64,000 nucleotides of DNA from Thuidium tamariscinum (GCA_947034885.2 OX344755.2:870501-934500); one strand, 5' to 3'; positions 24,713 through 36,099 are shown, counted from the first letter of the stretch. Numbers and translations are program-made. Notes: generated by a model from the sequence alone, not told the origin.

Positions 24713-26508
24713 GTGGTCGCGAAAGAAACATAGAGTATGGCATTTTTTTGAAAAATGGAGGGAAAGAAGAGTCTAGCTCATTGTGAGTACTTACAGTTGC
24801 TTCAATTTCTGAATTGATTAATGTACCTTCTATGTTTGGTGACCTAAGAAAATGTTTATGTTTGAAATTAGACTTCAATGCCTAAATGGCTAAATGTCTA
24901 ATCTCATTTGCTAAATATCAAAGCTCTTCTCAAGATTTGTTTACTTTCGATTGTCTATAGTAAGGTTTTAATTTTTGTGTATCTAATTTAACCTATGAGT
25001 TCTTTCTACTGGATAATTGGAGTGATAAGGTCACAACTTTCATTGAGGATTCAGATTTTGCAGAAAGGGAAATTTATTATTGTATGAATGTTTATGTAAA
25101 TGGAATTGTAATTTTTAATGTATTGATAAATTAAATGGGGAACAATCTACATTGATCTCTATTTATTATTTTGTATTTTGAAATCCAATACACTATGAGG
25201 ATGATTCATTGACATTTACATAAACTAAAAGGAGAAGTTATCATTTAAATCTCTTTCTTCTTATTTTAAAATCTTAAATTGAAGTAGTAAATAATACTTG
25301 AGTAGAATGATGCTTCAAGAATGGAAAATTTTAATGGATATCTTCTTATACAAATCTCAATCTATTATTTTGTATTCTAGAATTTATTTGATAAATGTTT
25401 TTTACCACAATAATTCTTTGACATTTTTGTAAGTCAAAAAGCAAATGTTTTCATTTAAATATCTTTCCACTAATTTTTAGGATTGAGATGAAGGTGGTGA
25501 AATATTAAGATATGAGTATGGTGGTACTTTGGAAATAGAGAACTCAAATGGGTAAATTGTTATTGAAATCTCTATCCACTATTTTGAGTTCTAACATCCA
25601 CTTGATAAATAATTTACCAAAAAGATGAGCCTTCAAATTAAAGTTGCATAAATCTAAAACAAGAGTTTCATTTTTTTAATCTCTTCCCTCTAATTTTAAA
25701 GACAAAATTAAGGTTGTGTTTAAATAAAACATGAGTATCATGATGCTTGAAAAATGAAGAAATTCAAATGGGCTTATGGGCAAATTGTTATTGAAATCTT
25801 TATATACTATTTTGAGTTCTAAAATCTATTTGATAGAATAATCCACCATGAGGATAAGCCTTCAAAATAAAGTTGTATAAATAAAAAAGAGAAGTTTCAC
25901 TTATATCTCTTCCCTCTAATTTTTAGGATAAAATCAAGGTGGTGCCTAAATAAGACATGACAATGATGATGGTTTGAAAATAGGAAAAATTGAAATAGGC
26001 AAGTTGTTATTAAAGTCTCCATCCCCTATTTTGAGTTCTAAAATTTGCTTGATAAATAATTTGCCATTAGGATGAGCCTTCAAATAACATTTGTAGAAAT
26101 AAAAATAAATTTTTTTTAATTTAAAGTTCTTCATTTTTATTTTTGATTTATTGTTGAAGGTGGAGATTGATAAATAGTACGCAAATATAATGATGCTTGA
26201 AAAATAGAGAATTTTAAATGGAGAAGATTGTTCACAAATATCCATGCATTATTTTTTATTCTAAAATTCACTTAATAAATATTACATCATTAGAATGACT
26301 TTAAGATTTGATTAGATGAAAAAGGAAAGTTTTCATCTGAATCTCTTCTTTTTAGTTTTTAAGCTTTTGGTGAAGGTAATGAAGAATACATGAATATGTT
26401 GATGCTTGGAAAATAGAAAAATTCAAATGGAGAAGTTTTTAGTTACACAAAATTCTAATAATTATTTTGTATCCTATAATTCACTTTATAAATCTTGGGG
26501 GATGCACT

Positions 26509-26803
26509 CTAGGAGAGGACACTTCCCGTTTTTTAATAACCTACATGCGGCGGAATATAGGGTACATTTAAATAATCTTAGGTAAAATTTATAAGAAATT
26601 TACATATAAAATAGGGGACATTAAAAAGGCAAAGTGTTTTAAAAATAAAATAGGGATTATAATATGGCTGATTTTTCCGCTTTATGGTAAAATAGGAGCT
26701 CTTTTAATGTTGCCAAGTAATGATTACAAGTAATTGATAGCCCCCCTAAAAATACCCCACCGCCGCACGTGGATCCTCCAAATATACAAGAAGTGTCCTC
26801 CCC
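26509..26803. mobile_element. 295-bp MULE-like MITE nested in the 1,070-bp element
   Basis: Both ends share GAGGACACTTC and a further GTGCGGCGG/ATGCGGCGG block in inverted orientation. It is flanked by an 11-bp direct repeat GGGGATGCACT (26,498-26,508 and 26,804-26,814), one copy of which is the end of the host element. Long duplications of 9-11 bp suit Mutator-like elements, though the exact duplication length is ambiguous. Confidence 0.6.
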
Positions 26804-27172
26804 GGGGATGCACTTTGTAATATATTAGGACATGACGTGCATTCAAGCCCTTATAAGATGGGGGCAATGTAGGTACATTTGGTGAATTAAAATAGACCTA
26901 TCTTTACCTAAATTTTTAAACTTAGGTAATTTCAATAACCCTATCTTTATTTTGAATTTTTCTTGGGTGCTAATTAATTATACACTATGTTCATTATACA
27001 TAAGAAAGACCTGCATTTTTTTTGCAAATAATTACAAAGAAAAAAGAATTTGTCATTAAAACTTTGACTAAACATGTGATACATGTAGAGGCTAGAGACT
27101 AGATAAGCAATACTTCCATTTTAAACAATTTCATTCAAACACATTCAAAGTGTGAGTACTCATAAGAGCACA

Positions 27173-27254
27173 ACCATTAGTTGTCACCATTAGTTGTCAC
27201 CCATTAGTTGTCATCATTAGTTGTCACCATTAGTTGTCACCCATTAGTTGTCAC
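27173..27254. repeat. Short tandem repeat of 'accattagttgtc'
   Basis: Six copies of a 14-16-bp unit are arranged as two higher-order repeats, each with units ending 'cacc', 'caccc' and 'catc'. Confidence 0.85.
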
Positions 27255-27990
27255 TCTCATTTACATGTAGAGCTCATGCTCTCATAGTATTTAGCTCATA
27301 GGATTCCTTATTTCAAACTTAGTATACTTCATAAAAGTTCAAATTTCTAGAGATCCTTTTTGGCTACCCTTATTTAGAAAAACAAATTTGATAAAGTTGT
27401 GTATTATTTTCTACCCTTCATTATTTATAATGATAATAGCTCATTTTAGTGATGCTAATTTATTTCTAAAAATTGTTTAAAATTTAGGCTAAGGGAATTA
27501 AAAGCACCTTTCATTTGATTGCACGCTATAATTAAACAAACCAGGAGTGCCCCCCCTCCTGAGTTATAAATTTCACACAATTAGAATGACTATGAGATTT
27601 ATATATAAACAAAAGAGAAGTTCTAAGTTAAAATAATCTCTTCCCTCTAGTTTTAAAATTTTTGGTGAAGGTGGTAAATTATACATAAATATAATGATGC
27701 TTGAAAAATAAAAAAATTGAAGTGATGAAGTTCTTACACAAATATCCATTCATTATTTTGTATTTTGAAATCGAATTAGTTAATAATACAGTTTTAGAAT
27801 GATTCTTTGAATTTTACATAAATTACAAGGAGAAGTTTTAATTCAAATCTATTTCTTCTAATTTTTAAATTTAGGTGAAGATGCTAACTTGCTAAGAAAT
27901 ATAAGAATATAATGATGCTTGGAGATTAGAAAAAATCAAATGGGGATGATTTAAAAAAAATCACAATCCATAATTTTATATTTCAAAATC

Positions 27991-29100
27991 TTTTTGATAA
28001 GTAATACATTAGTAGATTGTAATCTTCTAAAGTTTCATTGTCTCTACAAGGGGGTAAGTGGATTTTGTACAAGTTCCTATAATGTCAAATTTTTATGGAA
28101 CTTTTTGAAACATTATTATAAGATAGAGAATCTTATTGGCTTTCTAGAAATGTAGTTTTATTTGAATTAGTGCCTAAAAGCAAGAGTCATATCACAATAA
28201 GCTTAGATCTAAATTATGTAGGTAAAAACAAATCCACAAAAATTAAATTTTTTTTCTTATAGATTGTAATTTTGTCTTCTTAGAACTTTGATTCATTTTA
28301 TTTAGATTGGTGATGCAAAGATTATGAATCATTTTGTTTTGTGGGCAATAATAATAAGATTTTGAAATTGTTTGAGATAGGATTCATTTTTTACTTCAAT
28401 TTTAATTTTTTTAAAAGCAGTTTTGTAGTATTAGCATTGATTAATCAAACAATCTCACCATTGGGATTAGAATTTCTATTTCCACATTTCCACCTTAGAG
28501 CTATTATTTTTTTTCCTCTATGATGTACCTTCTACTTAATAATTTAAAATAAAATGACAACCACATTATTTTTCCTACATTCTCAACTTAATTTTGAATG
28601 ATATATTAAGTTAAGATCTAAAGTGAAAACTTTTTAAGTTAAGAAAATCAAATCTCTTAAGCTAAAGTAGACCAACCCATTTCCATTTGTAACTCTATTC
28701 CACCAACTAGACTAGCCTATTTCCGTCACTCTAGTTTTGGCCCCATTTCTACCTCCCCCCCAAATTCCCTTCATTCTATGACAAAATCAAGGATTTTATG
28801 ACAAGTTGGAGTAATGTGTCACTATTTAAATAGAAAATATCTAGTTGTTGATTAGGTGGTTATACAATGTTTATAAGTTGTTTATGATCCTAGCCTAAAG
28901 GCGGTTTTGTAATTTAGGATTGTCTACTTCAAAAATTCATAGAAATTACGATTTTGATTGAAAAATTATAATTTCATTTGGGTTTGATTCAAGAAACATG
29001 TGCACACTTCAAATAAATATGTACCCCTCTTAGAATTGACTCCAATATAGCTAGATTGCAAATAGGCATGTCTACCTTAGTTTGTCATTGTCCCCTAAAA
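27991..29100. other. AT-rich interior of the hAT-like element
   Basis: No supported gene or element boundary. A 60-codon open frame at 28,341 is AT-rich and hydrophobic by composition only. Confidence 0.5.
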
Positions 29101-29945
29101 CATTTTTTTTTCACTTTGAATGCAATTATCTTGCAATCTATGTGGTGAAAATTTTTGAAATTTTTTTCACATATTCTCATACTATAATATTACAAGATCC
29201 TACCATTATATATGAAAAAAAATTCATTTCTAATTTTTTTGGTTTTTTGTACTAAAAATGGCAGTTTTAAGTGTTTTTTTGACAATTGCAACAAAGAGGT
29301 CGCCCACCCGAGGTCGCCCCTTGACCAGAGGTCGCCCCTAGACCAGAGGTCGCCCCTAGACCAGAGGTCGCCCCTAGACCAGAGGTCGCCTACCCGAGGT
29401 CGCCCCTAGACCAAAGGTCGCCTACCCGAGGTCGCCCCTAGACAAGAGGTCGCCCACCCGAGGTCGCCAGAGTCCCCCAAAACATAATTTCTACACTTTG
29501 AATGCAATTATCTTGCAATCTGTGTGGTGAAAATTTTTGAAATTTTTTTCACATATTCTCATACTATAATATTACAAGATCCTACCATTATATATGGAAA
29601 AAAATTTCATTTCTAATTTTTTTTGTTTTTTGTACTAAAAATGGCAGTTTTAAGTGTTTTTTTGACAATTGCAACAAAGAGGTCGCCCACCCGCGGTCGC
29701 CCCTTGACAAGAGGTCGCCCCTAGACCAAAGGTCGCCCACCCGCGGTCGCCTCTTGATAAGAGGTCGCCCCCAAACCAGAGGTCGCCCACCCGAGGTCGC
29801 CCCTCGACAAGAGGTCGCCCTCAAAATTGGACACGTGGTCGCCCTATTTTGAAGCGCGGTCGCCCTTCCCGAAGTCGCCCTCAAAATTAGACACGTGGTC
29901 GCCCTATCTTGAAGCGCAGTCGCCCCACCCGAAGTCGCCTACTTA
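29101..29945. repeat. Right subterminal GGTCGCC array with a 382-bp tandem duplication
   Basis: A segment containing 'tgcaattatcttgcaatct' occurs at 29,121 and again about 382 bp later with few differences. Each copy leads into an array of AGGTCGCCC units separated by 'tagacca' or 'cacccg'. More than twenty GGTCGCC or AGTCGCC motifs lie between 29,297 and 29,945. Their orientation is opposite to the left array. Confidence 0.8.
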
Positions 29946-30135
29946 AAGTTCCACGTCACTCTGAACAATCTGCCACGTATGCCAAATCCATTTACCGTAG
30001 GGTAAATTTTTTTTACCTTACTCGACGGGCTGCGACGGGGTAGCGACATATTGTCACCTGCGACACGCGACGTCAGACGTCCTACACGACACCAAAACCC
30101 AAAAATATGTCCGACAAGAAAACCCTGTTGAAAAG

Positions 30136-30880
30136 GCAGGAGGAATATTGGTGGTACATTGAAAGTTTCAATATTTTCACTCTGTGCATGAATATGATTT
30201 GAGAGTACTCTGATAATAATCAGAATTATGGTACAACTAATGAATGGTCTGAAGACATGTGAAATGTAATCTTTAGTACCTGTATGAGAAGGGTTTTGCT
30301 TTTGCGAATGTTCTTTTCTGAAGGGTTTCGATGTCAAAACAGTCGTGGAGTTTAGACCCTGTGACATCTAACAATGTTCAAGGACCTTAGTGACCATGAA
30401 AAATGAAACTGTGAATCCCGGTCTGGATTACACGTCAAGAATTGAAGCTGTGGAGGTAATTATTTTTTATCCTTCAGCGGGATAAGTAGCACACATTTAG
30501 TAGAAGAGACTTTGAATTGTTGAAGTGGCAGAACTTCGTGAAGATGTTGATTGAATGAATAATTCATTCTTCATTTATCTGTATGTATTCAAAAAAGTTT
30601 TGGAGGTTCGGTAATTCAAGGGATGAATCTGAATAGTTTAGTAGTGAAATGGTAAGGTGAATGGAGACTGGTAAAAGGTGGATGAAAAATATGAATGGAT
30701 GTATTCATCCTCCAAGTAGGCTGGTTAGAATGTGCCACTGTCCACGAATTAACGAGTATTTGACAAGAAATTGATAGATCATCCGAAACAACGGAAGATT
30801 CGATAACCACATGTGCATCCGTTGATCTAGACAGAAAACTGTCAATTCTCTGTCATTTAGGACACAGTTTCCTCGTAGTG
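30136..30880. promoter_or_regulatory. CACTA right subterminal and terminal region
   Basis: The CACTA sequence resumes after the hAT-like element and ends at TAGTG (30,876-30,880). The last ~60 bp mirror the left end, with AATTGACA- and AATGACA-type motifs. No gene is supported here. Confidence 0.6.
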
Positions 30881-31452
30881 TTCCCTTGCTGTTGATTGAA
30901 ATACAATATGAATATACACACATACAAATACAAGTTTTGATACCAAAATATGATGCGACTACAACTACGAAATATAGATACAAATATCAAAATATGATAT
31001 GGATATGAAAATACAAAAGCATTAATCAATATCGTTTGGTCTTGTAATTACATTTGGAAATTATATAAGGAGGGTTGATAAATTGACAAACCTCACATTC
31101 AACGAACCTCATAAGTAAACCAAATAACCCCTCTCCTCACTTTTAAGTAACCCAAATAGCCATTATCTTCACTTTTAGGTGGATAAGAACTTGTACCTCT
31201 ATCCACCCAAAAGATAGGTTACGTTTGAGTGCTTATAATTGTGATGTGGAAGATCTCTCCTAAAGTACTCGTTGGGAAAAAAATGTTTTCTACAAGCATT
31301 ATTGCATAGAGTCCCCATGAGAGCTTTCACACTCATACCTTGGCTCCCAATCCGTATCTAGCACCCCAAAAATATGGATGAAAAAACAACATACTCCATC
31401 CATCACTGTTGTCCAAAGCCATCCAAGAACCAAAATGAGGGACTATAGGGAT
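30881..31452. repeat. ATATGGATAC-type degenerate repeat, then family A copy
   Basis: 30,900-31,020 is a degenerate series of 'aatatgatatggatac'-like words similar to 42,540-42,720. From about 31,200 the sequence matches the downstream half of family A at 43.3-43.5 kb (shared 'accttggctcccaatcc' and 'caagaaccaaaatg'). Confidence 0.6.
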
Positions 31453-31456
31453 TTAA

Positions 31457-32645
31457 CCCCTAAAGGACCAAACACGGTTGCTAGTATGTGAGCGTAGAAG
31501 TGTGAGCTTATGAGCCTCAAAGATGATGCACCTATAGTATAGGTGCTTATACAATAGAAATCTTTTATGATAAGATTATATTTATACTATAGGTACCTAT
31601 ATTATAGGTATTTTTATTATAAACACCTTCAAAGGTGGTGGTATATCTACTTATATATATATTAGAAGCTCACATGCTCGCATGTTCATGCTCACACACT
31701 AGCATCATTGAAGGACCAAACTGAGTTTTTTTGGCAATATAGCAATTTCGGGCAGTTCATTGCGGATAGAGTTTTTTTTTTTCTTTGAAATTTTTACACA
31801 ATATGTGCCCAATAAGTAGCATAAAGGTCCAACAAGTTTCATAACTTTTGACAACATGGTTAAAAAGTTATGACATGATATGTTGTTTTCTCTACTCGGC
31901 GGGCAATCCGGGCAGGAAAAAAAACTTCTTTAAAAATTAATTTTTTGAAAAATTAAAATTTGAAATTGGTTTCTTTGATTTTTATCTAAGTAGAAAGATT
32001 TGAATCATTCCATTTTGAATAATGAGTCAAAAGCTATGAGGATTTTTAGTTTGAGGTAGTTTTGGCTAGTTATAGAATCTCTAGACTACAAAAAAAAGTT
32101 TGAAATTCTTTATTTAATTCAATTTTTAATATTTTGGAAAAAAAATTAAAAAATTGAGTGTATATTTTTAACACAAAATTACAACCATTGGGATAGTCTT
32201 TTTTTAACTCTATAAATAAATTGTTAATAATTTAGTATTTTGGCTCATTTTCTACTTCCTTCTACTTCCTATTTTTTTTATATGTTGTACAATTCCAAAT
32301 GATCTGAAAATTTTCAAGCATGTAGCCAACTACAATTGAAAAATGAATCCAAAGAGTTACAATCATTTTGGACATTTTTCCACACAAATATGGTCTTCTA
32401 AAGTGCAGCTGCCCGGATTTCCGTAGTGGTCAAAAAATGATTTTTGTCTCTTCAAACACTAATATCTTGCAATTTACATGGCGGAAATTGCTGAAATTTT
32501 TTCCACATCTTTTTAAACTTGTGCTCTAAAAGATCCTACCATTATTTGTGTCCAAAAATGTTTTTTTCTTAAAATTTGGTAGTTGTCTAAAAAATGATAG
32601 TTTTGAAGTGGTTTTGGTGAAACCATAGTCAAAAACCTTTAGGAG
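31457..32645. mobile_element. TTAA-flanked non-autonomous element
   Basis: The ends are CCCCTAAAGG and CCTTTAGGAG (inverted, one mismatch), with TTAA at 31,453-31,456 and 32,646-32,649. The interior is AT-rich and non-coding, with an 'atcttgcaat' block about 180 bp from the right end that resembles one in the 37,150 element. TTAA duplications occur in piggyBac, Kolobok and Sola3 elements. Which of these applies is not determined. Confidence 0.5.
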
Positions 32646-32649
32646 TTAA

Positions 32650-33148
32650 AGGTTAACCCTGAAACGTCTCAATCCTTTTTCGAATTTTTGCACATTTTTG
32701 CTTATAGCTTTGTACAGATATATCATTTACTAGAATTTAATGAATTTGATCATTAAGGAAGGTTGTGTCTTCATTAACGTACGTTTGTACCGGCTGTTGG
32801 TAAAAAATTAGGTGCATTTAGAGAGGTTTGATTTCATGCTGTGAGCTTCTTTCGGAGGAAGGGCTGGGATGCGGGCTGAAACTACTTTTATTTTACCTTC
32901 AATTGAATTTTTCCCCATTTTGGCACATCCTTCGTTGCAGTGTCAGCCAACAAGAATTCTCCCAAAGATTCAATCCACACATCCAAGCTACAAAGTAGAA
33001 TAGGATACAATTGAATACAAAATTTCCAATAAGAAAATTGGACCAATGATGTGGCTTTTGTGCCACATAGTTCATTTTTCATCATGTTTCTCAATTGAGC
33101 CACTTGGTCAATCTTGTATAAAACTAGGAGAGGAGAAAAGCTCTTTAT
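32650..33148. other. Intergenic, nothing recognised
   Basis: A short minus-strand open frame at 32,888-33,103 has no recognisable motif. No element ends were seen. Confidence 0.4.
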
Positions 33149-33473
33149 ACTACACTAAAATTGGTAAATAGTGTTGGGTGATAATTAGTGTTGTTCCCTG
33201 TTTTTTACCCCCAACACTATTTTTCAACTTATGTGTAAATAGTGTTGGGGCACTTAATTGTTGCCATAAAAATCTATTCCTTCCCTACAAAACTGTAATT
33301 TTTGCCTCCCGCTGCGAAAATCTGTCCCTTTCCTAGAAAACTATAATTTATTATAGAGCTAAAATAGTATTAGATCGAGTTAATAATCTTCTAACACTAA
33401 CTTTGCAAATCACAATTAGTGTTATCTCAACAAATTAGTGTTGCCAACACTATTTACCAATTTTAGTGTAGTG
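33149..33473. mobile_element. MITE with CACTA-like inverted ends
   Basis: The inverted repeats are ACTACACTAAAATTGGTAAA at the left and TTTACCAATTTTAGTGTAGT at the right, followed inward by further copies of 'tagtgttg' and 'caacacta'. The ends resemble CACTA termini. The 3-bp flanks do not match, so the superfamily call is tentative. Confidence 0.65.
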
Positions 33474-35040
33474 GGCTAGTGGTAGGTGAAACAAACCATG
33501 TGGGATTTGTGGATTTGGACAAAGAAGAGCTCTACCACTTATGGTGTTTGAAAACTCAAGAATTGTGATAAAAGTCAAATTTCAAACCCCACTTAGACAT
33601 AGTACAATATTTTTTTTCAAAAAACTTCAAACTAAGAAAAGTTGGGAAATCAAGTAAAATTTTACATCCAGAAATCTGTTTGAGATTTTAATACTCCATC
33701 TAAAAGTTATGGACAAATTTTAGAGAAGGTGTTTTAAAATATCCAAAAAAATGTCCCTTCCACTCACCTTCTAAAATTTTGTCCATAACTCTTACATGAG
33801 GCTTCAAAATCCCAAGCGGATTTTGAGAGGTAAAAGTTAGCATAGTTCTCCAACATCTTCTAGTTCAATTTTTTTTTCCAAAAAAAGCTAATTTAAGACA
33901 ATTGATCAAAACGTGGTATCAACAAGTAAGACACTTCATTTACTAAAGAAATCTTTGTCTTGCAAGTTATTTTTAGACCATTGAAATACTTTAACAAGGT
34001 GCATTTAATGAATTCTCATGGTCACTTCTTACTTATTTAACAATAGCACAAGTCAAGCAAATGAAAAGGCTTGAGTAAATTGTTGTCAGTGTCGCAAAAA
34101 ATTTGTGTGCAATTGATGTAGTTTGACCTTTTAGTTGTTGAAGCCGTTATTTTGTGATGCCGATAGAATTTTTGAAGGTTGTTTCAATATTTTATCAAGC
34201 AGTTAGACAAATATATTCCTTAACAATATTTCATAATTGTATTAATGATGCTTAAGTTTTTCTTCTTAAACAATGTCTCATTGTTGTTTCAACAATAGAT
34301 GAATGTTTTCATAATTTATATTTTGTGTAATTGTCATTTGAACAATGGCTAAATGTGGTTGTTTCAATTTTGTCTCATGCTTTTTTCAGTAATGGTTAAA
34401 TGATGGTGTTCAAACATAGTTTCAATGATGGAAAAATGGTTTGCTAATATGGATTAATTCAAATTTAATGGTCTTATTGTGACATGTTGAAACAATATAC
34501 CTTTTTTAATACATTCAACCATTAGATAAACATCTCAAAATATTCCATCACTATTTCAAATAACAATTAACCAATTTTTAATTGTTTTTACTATTTAGAA
34601 AAAATGCACTAATGGCTTGCACCAAATGTTGAAACAGCAATAAAACAAGGGGGGAGGGCACTTTGAAGTGTAACTATAAATGGCTTCATTTTTGTAAACA
34701 AAATTGGAAAGTGTTGAATATAGTACAATGTTAGTAGTGGAGAATTTTTAAAGAGGGGTTGGAAAGGATGTGTTTGTAGAGCTTAACACCACAGTCTTTT
34801 GTGTTTTCTTTTCAAAGTTTTCAATATTAGGTAATTCTTGAGCTCATCATTGCCTAAATTGATTTTTAAAATATTTTTTATTTAATTAATTTTTTAATTC
34901 ATTTATTTTTTCTAAACTTATTGCAAATGAAATGGGATTAATTCCTCTAATGCCAAAAGTGAATTCATACTAAACCTACATGTGTTATTAATAGTGTATA
35001 ACATTGTATAGTGGGGTACCAATCAAAGTAATTTTAGTGT
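33474..35040. other. AT-rich intergenic DNA
   Basis: No supported genes. 34,190-34,560 has loosely recurring 'gtttcaa' and 'caatgg' words that may be an eroded repeat. Confidence 0.45.
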
Positions 35041-35042
35041 AG

Positions 35043-35600
35043 TCAACTTTGGCAGCCTTCCAAGAGCTCAAAAATTGATATTCTACCATGAAATTTTTGT
35101 CACAACATCATCTCTAAGTTTGTAACATGCTTGAAAAATTTCAAGGCCAAAAAATTTACTTAAAAAAAGATATTTGAAATCTACCAACATGTGTAGTGGT
35201 AAAAAGAATTTCACTGCTTTCAACTTTGACACCTTTCCAAGGATTGAATTGGGTTTTTTTGCCATAAAATTTTTAGAATGAAGTAAGCTCTATGTTATTA
35301 ATATGTGTGAAAAATTTCAAAGTCAAAAGATTATCTAAGATATTTGAAATCTCCCAACATGTGTAGTTTTGAGAAAACTTTTACAATTACCAACTTTACC
35401 ACCTTTCCAAGGGCTAAAAAATTGGTTTCTTTCCATAAATATTTTTTTGTAAAGTCACCTATATTTCAATAACATGTGTTCCAAATTTCAAATTAAGAAA
35501 AAAACCACCAAAAAATAGATATTCAAAATCTCCCCACTTGTGTCACTCCAAGAAATTTTTTACTATTGCTAACATTGATGCCCTTCCAAGGGTTGAAAAA
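35043..35600. repeat. Diverged tandem repeat, ~177-bp unit
   Basis: Landmarks 'caacttt..ca.cctttccaag' at 35,043, 35,220, 35,390 and 35,569 give spacings of 170-179 bp. Each unit also has 'gaaaaatttcaa' and 'atttgaaatct'. About 3.2 copies are present. Confidence 0.7.
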
Positions 35601-35699
35601 TTGTCACCAGAACTTTGGATCTAGAATTCTCATAGAATTCCAATGAAGAAAATACAACTTGTGACATTTTAATTTATAAAAAATAGGATCTTTTGTAAA

Positions 35700-36099
35700 T
35701 ACGTAAAAATAAAACACTTGAAAAAACTTTTTGGTGATGAGATTTGACCAAAAAAATCACCAAAATAATGTTTTATACCTTTGGAAAAAATGCAATATAA
35801 GTCTACTAAGAGACCGTCCTCTCCAAATTTTAGGTCAAAAATTCGTTTTTTTGGAAATAAATGATGCTAAAAAACCCTAAATCAAGTATTGTGAGAAATT
35901 TTTAGGGCTATTTAAAAATAATAAATTATTCTTGAAAAATCTCCAAAAATTCAATATAAATACATAATAGTTATGAGTATCTTCCTTGTAAATTTTGAGT
36001 CATTTAGAGCTAAAATACAAAAGTTATAGCTAAAAAGAATTAAAAAAACAAAGTGTGACAAAATGCAACAAATAGTACAAGTGTTTCTTGCAATCACCT
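35700..36099. mobile_element. Truncated copy of the foldback family (right arm only)
   Basis: This matches the right arm of the 21,725-22,592 element in order, ending in GTGTTTCTTGCAATCACC. The mirrored left arm is absent, so this copy is truncated or half-deleted. Confidence 0.7.

Larger units (their letters stand above)
26494..27563. mobile_element. 1,070-bp element with TTATAAAT duplication
   Basis: It interrupts the ~218-bp array. TTATAAAT is found at 26,486-26,493 and 27,564-27,571. The ends are imperfect inverted repeats: CTTGGGGGATGCACT on the left, and the right end read on the other strand is CTCAGGAGGGGGGGCACT. The 8-bp duplication would suit a hAT-like element. It is non-coding and contains the 295-bp element at 26,509 and a short tandem repeat. 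Confidence 0.55.
25290..27990. repeat. Satellite-like array of ~218-bp units, interrupted
   Basis: The landmark 'atgatgcttgaaaaat' or a close variant recurs at about 25,309, 25,527, 25,742, 25,965, 26,190 and 26,401, then at 27,695 and 27,912. Spacing is 211-225 bp. Each unit also carries 'cttccctctaatttt' and 'attttgagttctaaaat' variants. The gap between 26,493 and 27,564 is the element described next. Copies are diverged from one another, so the array is old. Confidence 0.75.
21368..30127. mobile_element. 8.76-kb hAT-like non-autonomous element inserted in the CACTA element
   Basis: The termini are CAGGGTTTTCT and AGAAAACCCTG, flanked by a perfect 8-bp duplication TTGAAAAG (21,360-21,367 and 30,128-30,135). 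The 8-bp duplication and CAGGG start fit the hAT superfamily. Both ends carry arrays of a GGCGACC motif in opposite orientations (GGCGACC on the left, GGTCGCC on the right), as expected for subterminal transposase-binding repeats. The interior is AT-rich with no hAT transposase or other long coding frame. It holds further nested insertions and a satellite-like array. Confidence 0.88.
6461..30880. mobile_element. CACTA (En/Spm) transposon carrying nested insertions
   Basis: The left end begins CACTACGACAGG. The right end, read on the other strand, begins CACTACGAGGAA. The first ~60 bp align with shared subterminal motifs (AATGACA, AATTGACA, TTTTCTGT). Between them lie a tnpA-like gene (minus) and a tnp2 gene (plus), the two-gene set of this superfamily. 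Removing the hAT-like insertion and one copy of its target duplication leaves about 15.65 kb. The 3-bp flanks do not match (TAT left, TTC right), so one side may be mutated or rearranged. Confidence 0.8.

Noticed and set aside
24315..24878. 187-codon minus-strand open frame over the GGTCGCC repeats
   Set aside because: Its sequence is the translated ~162-bp tandem repeat (repeated Trp-Gly-rich blocks). It stays open because of repetition and GC content, with no domain or splice context.
29588..29884. Open frame of RATSGRATALQ type and the plus-strand SPLDQRSPLDQ frame at 29,212
   Set aside because: Both are read-throughs of the subterminal GGTCGCC array of the hAT-like element.
29297..29945. 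Regular repeats reminiscent of a CRISPR array
   Set aside because: Units are variable in length with no constant repeat or unique spacers, the host is eukaryotic, and the motifs fit a transposon end.
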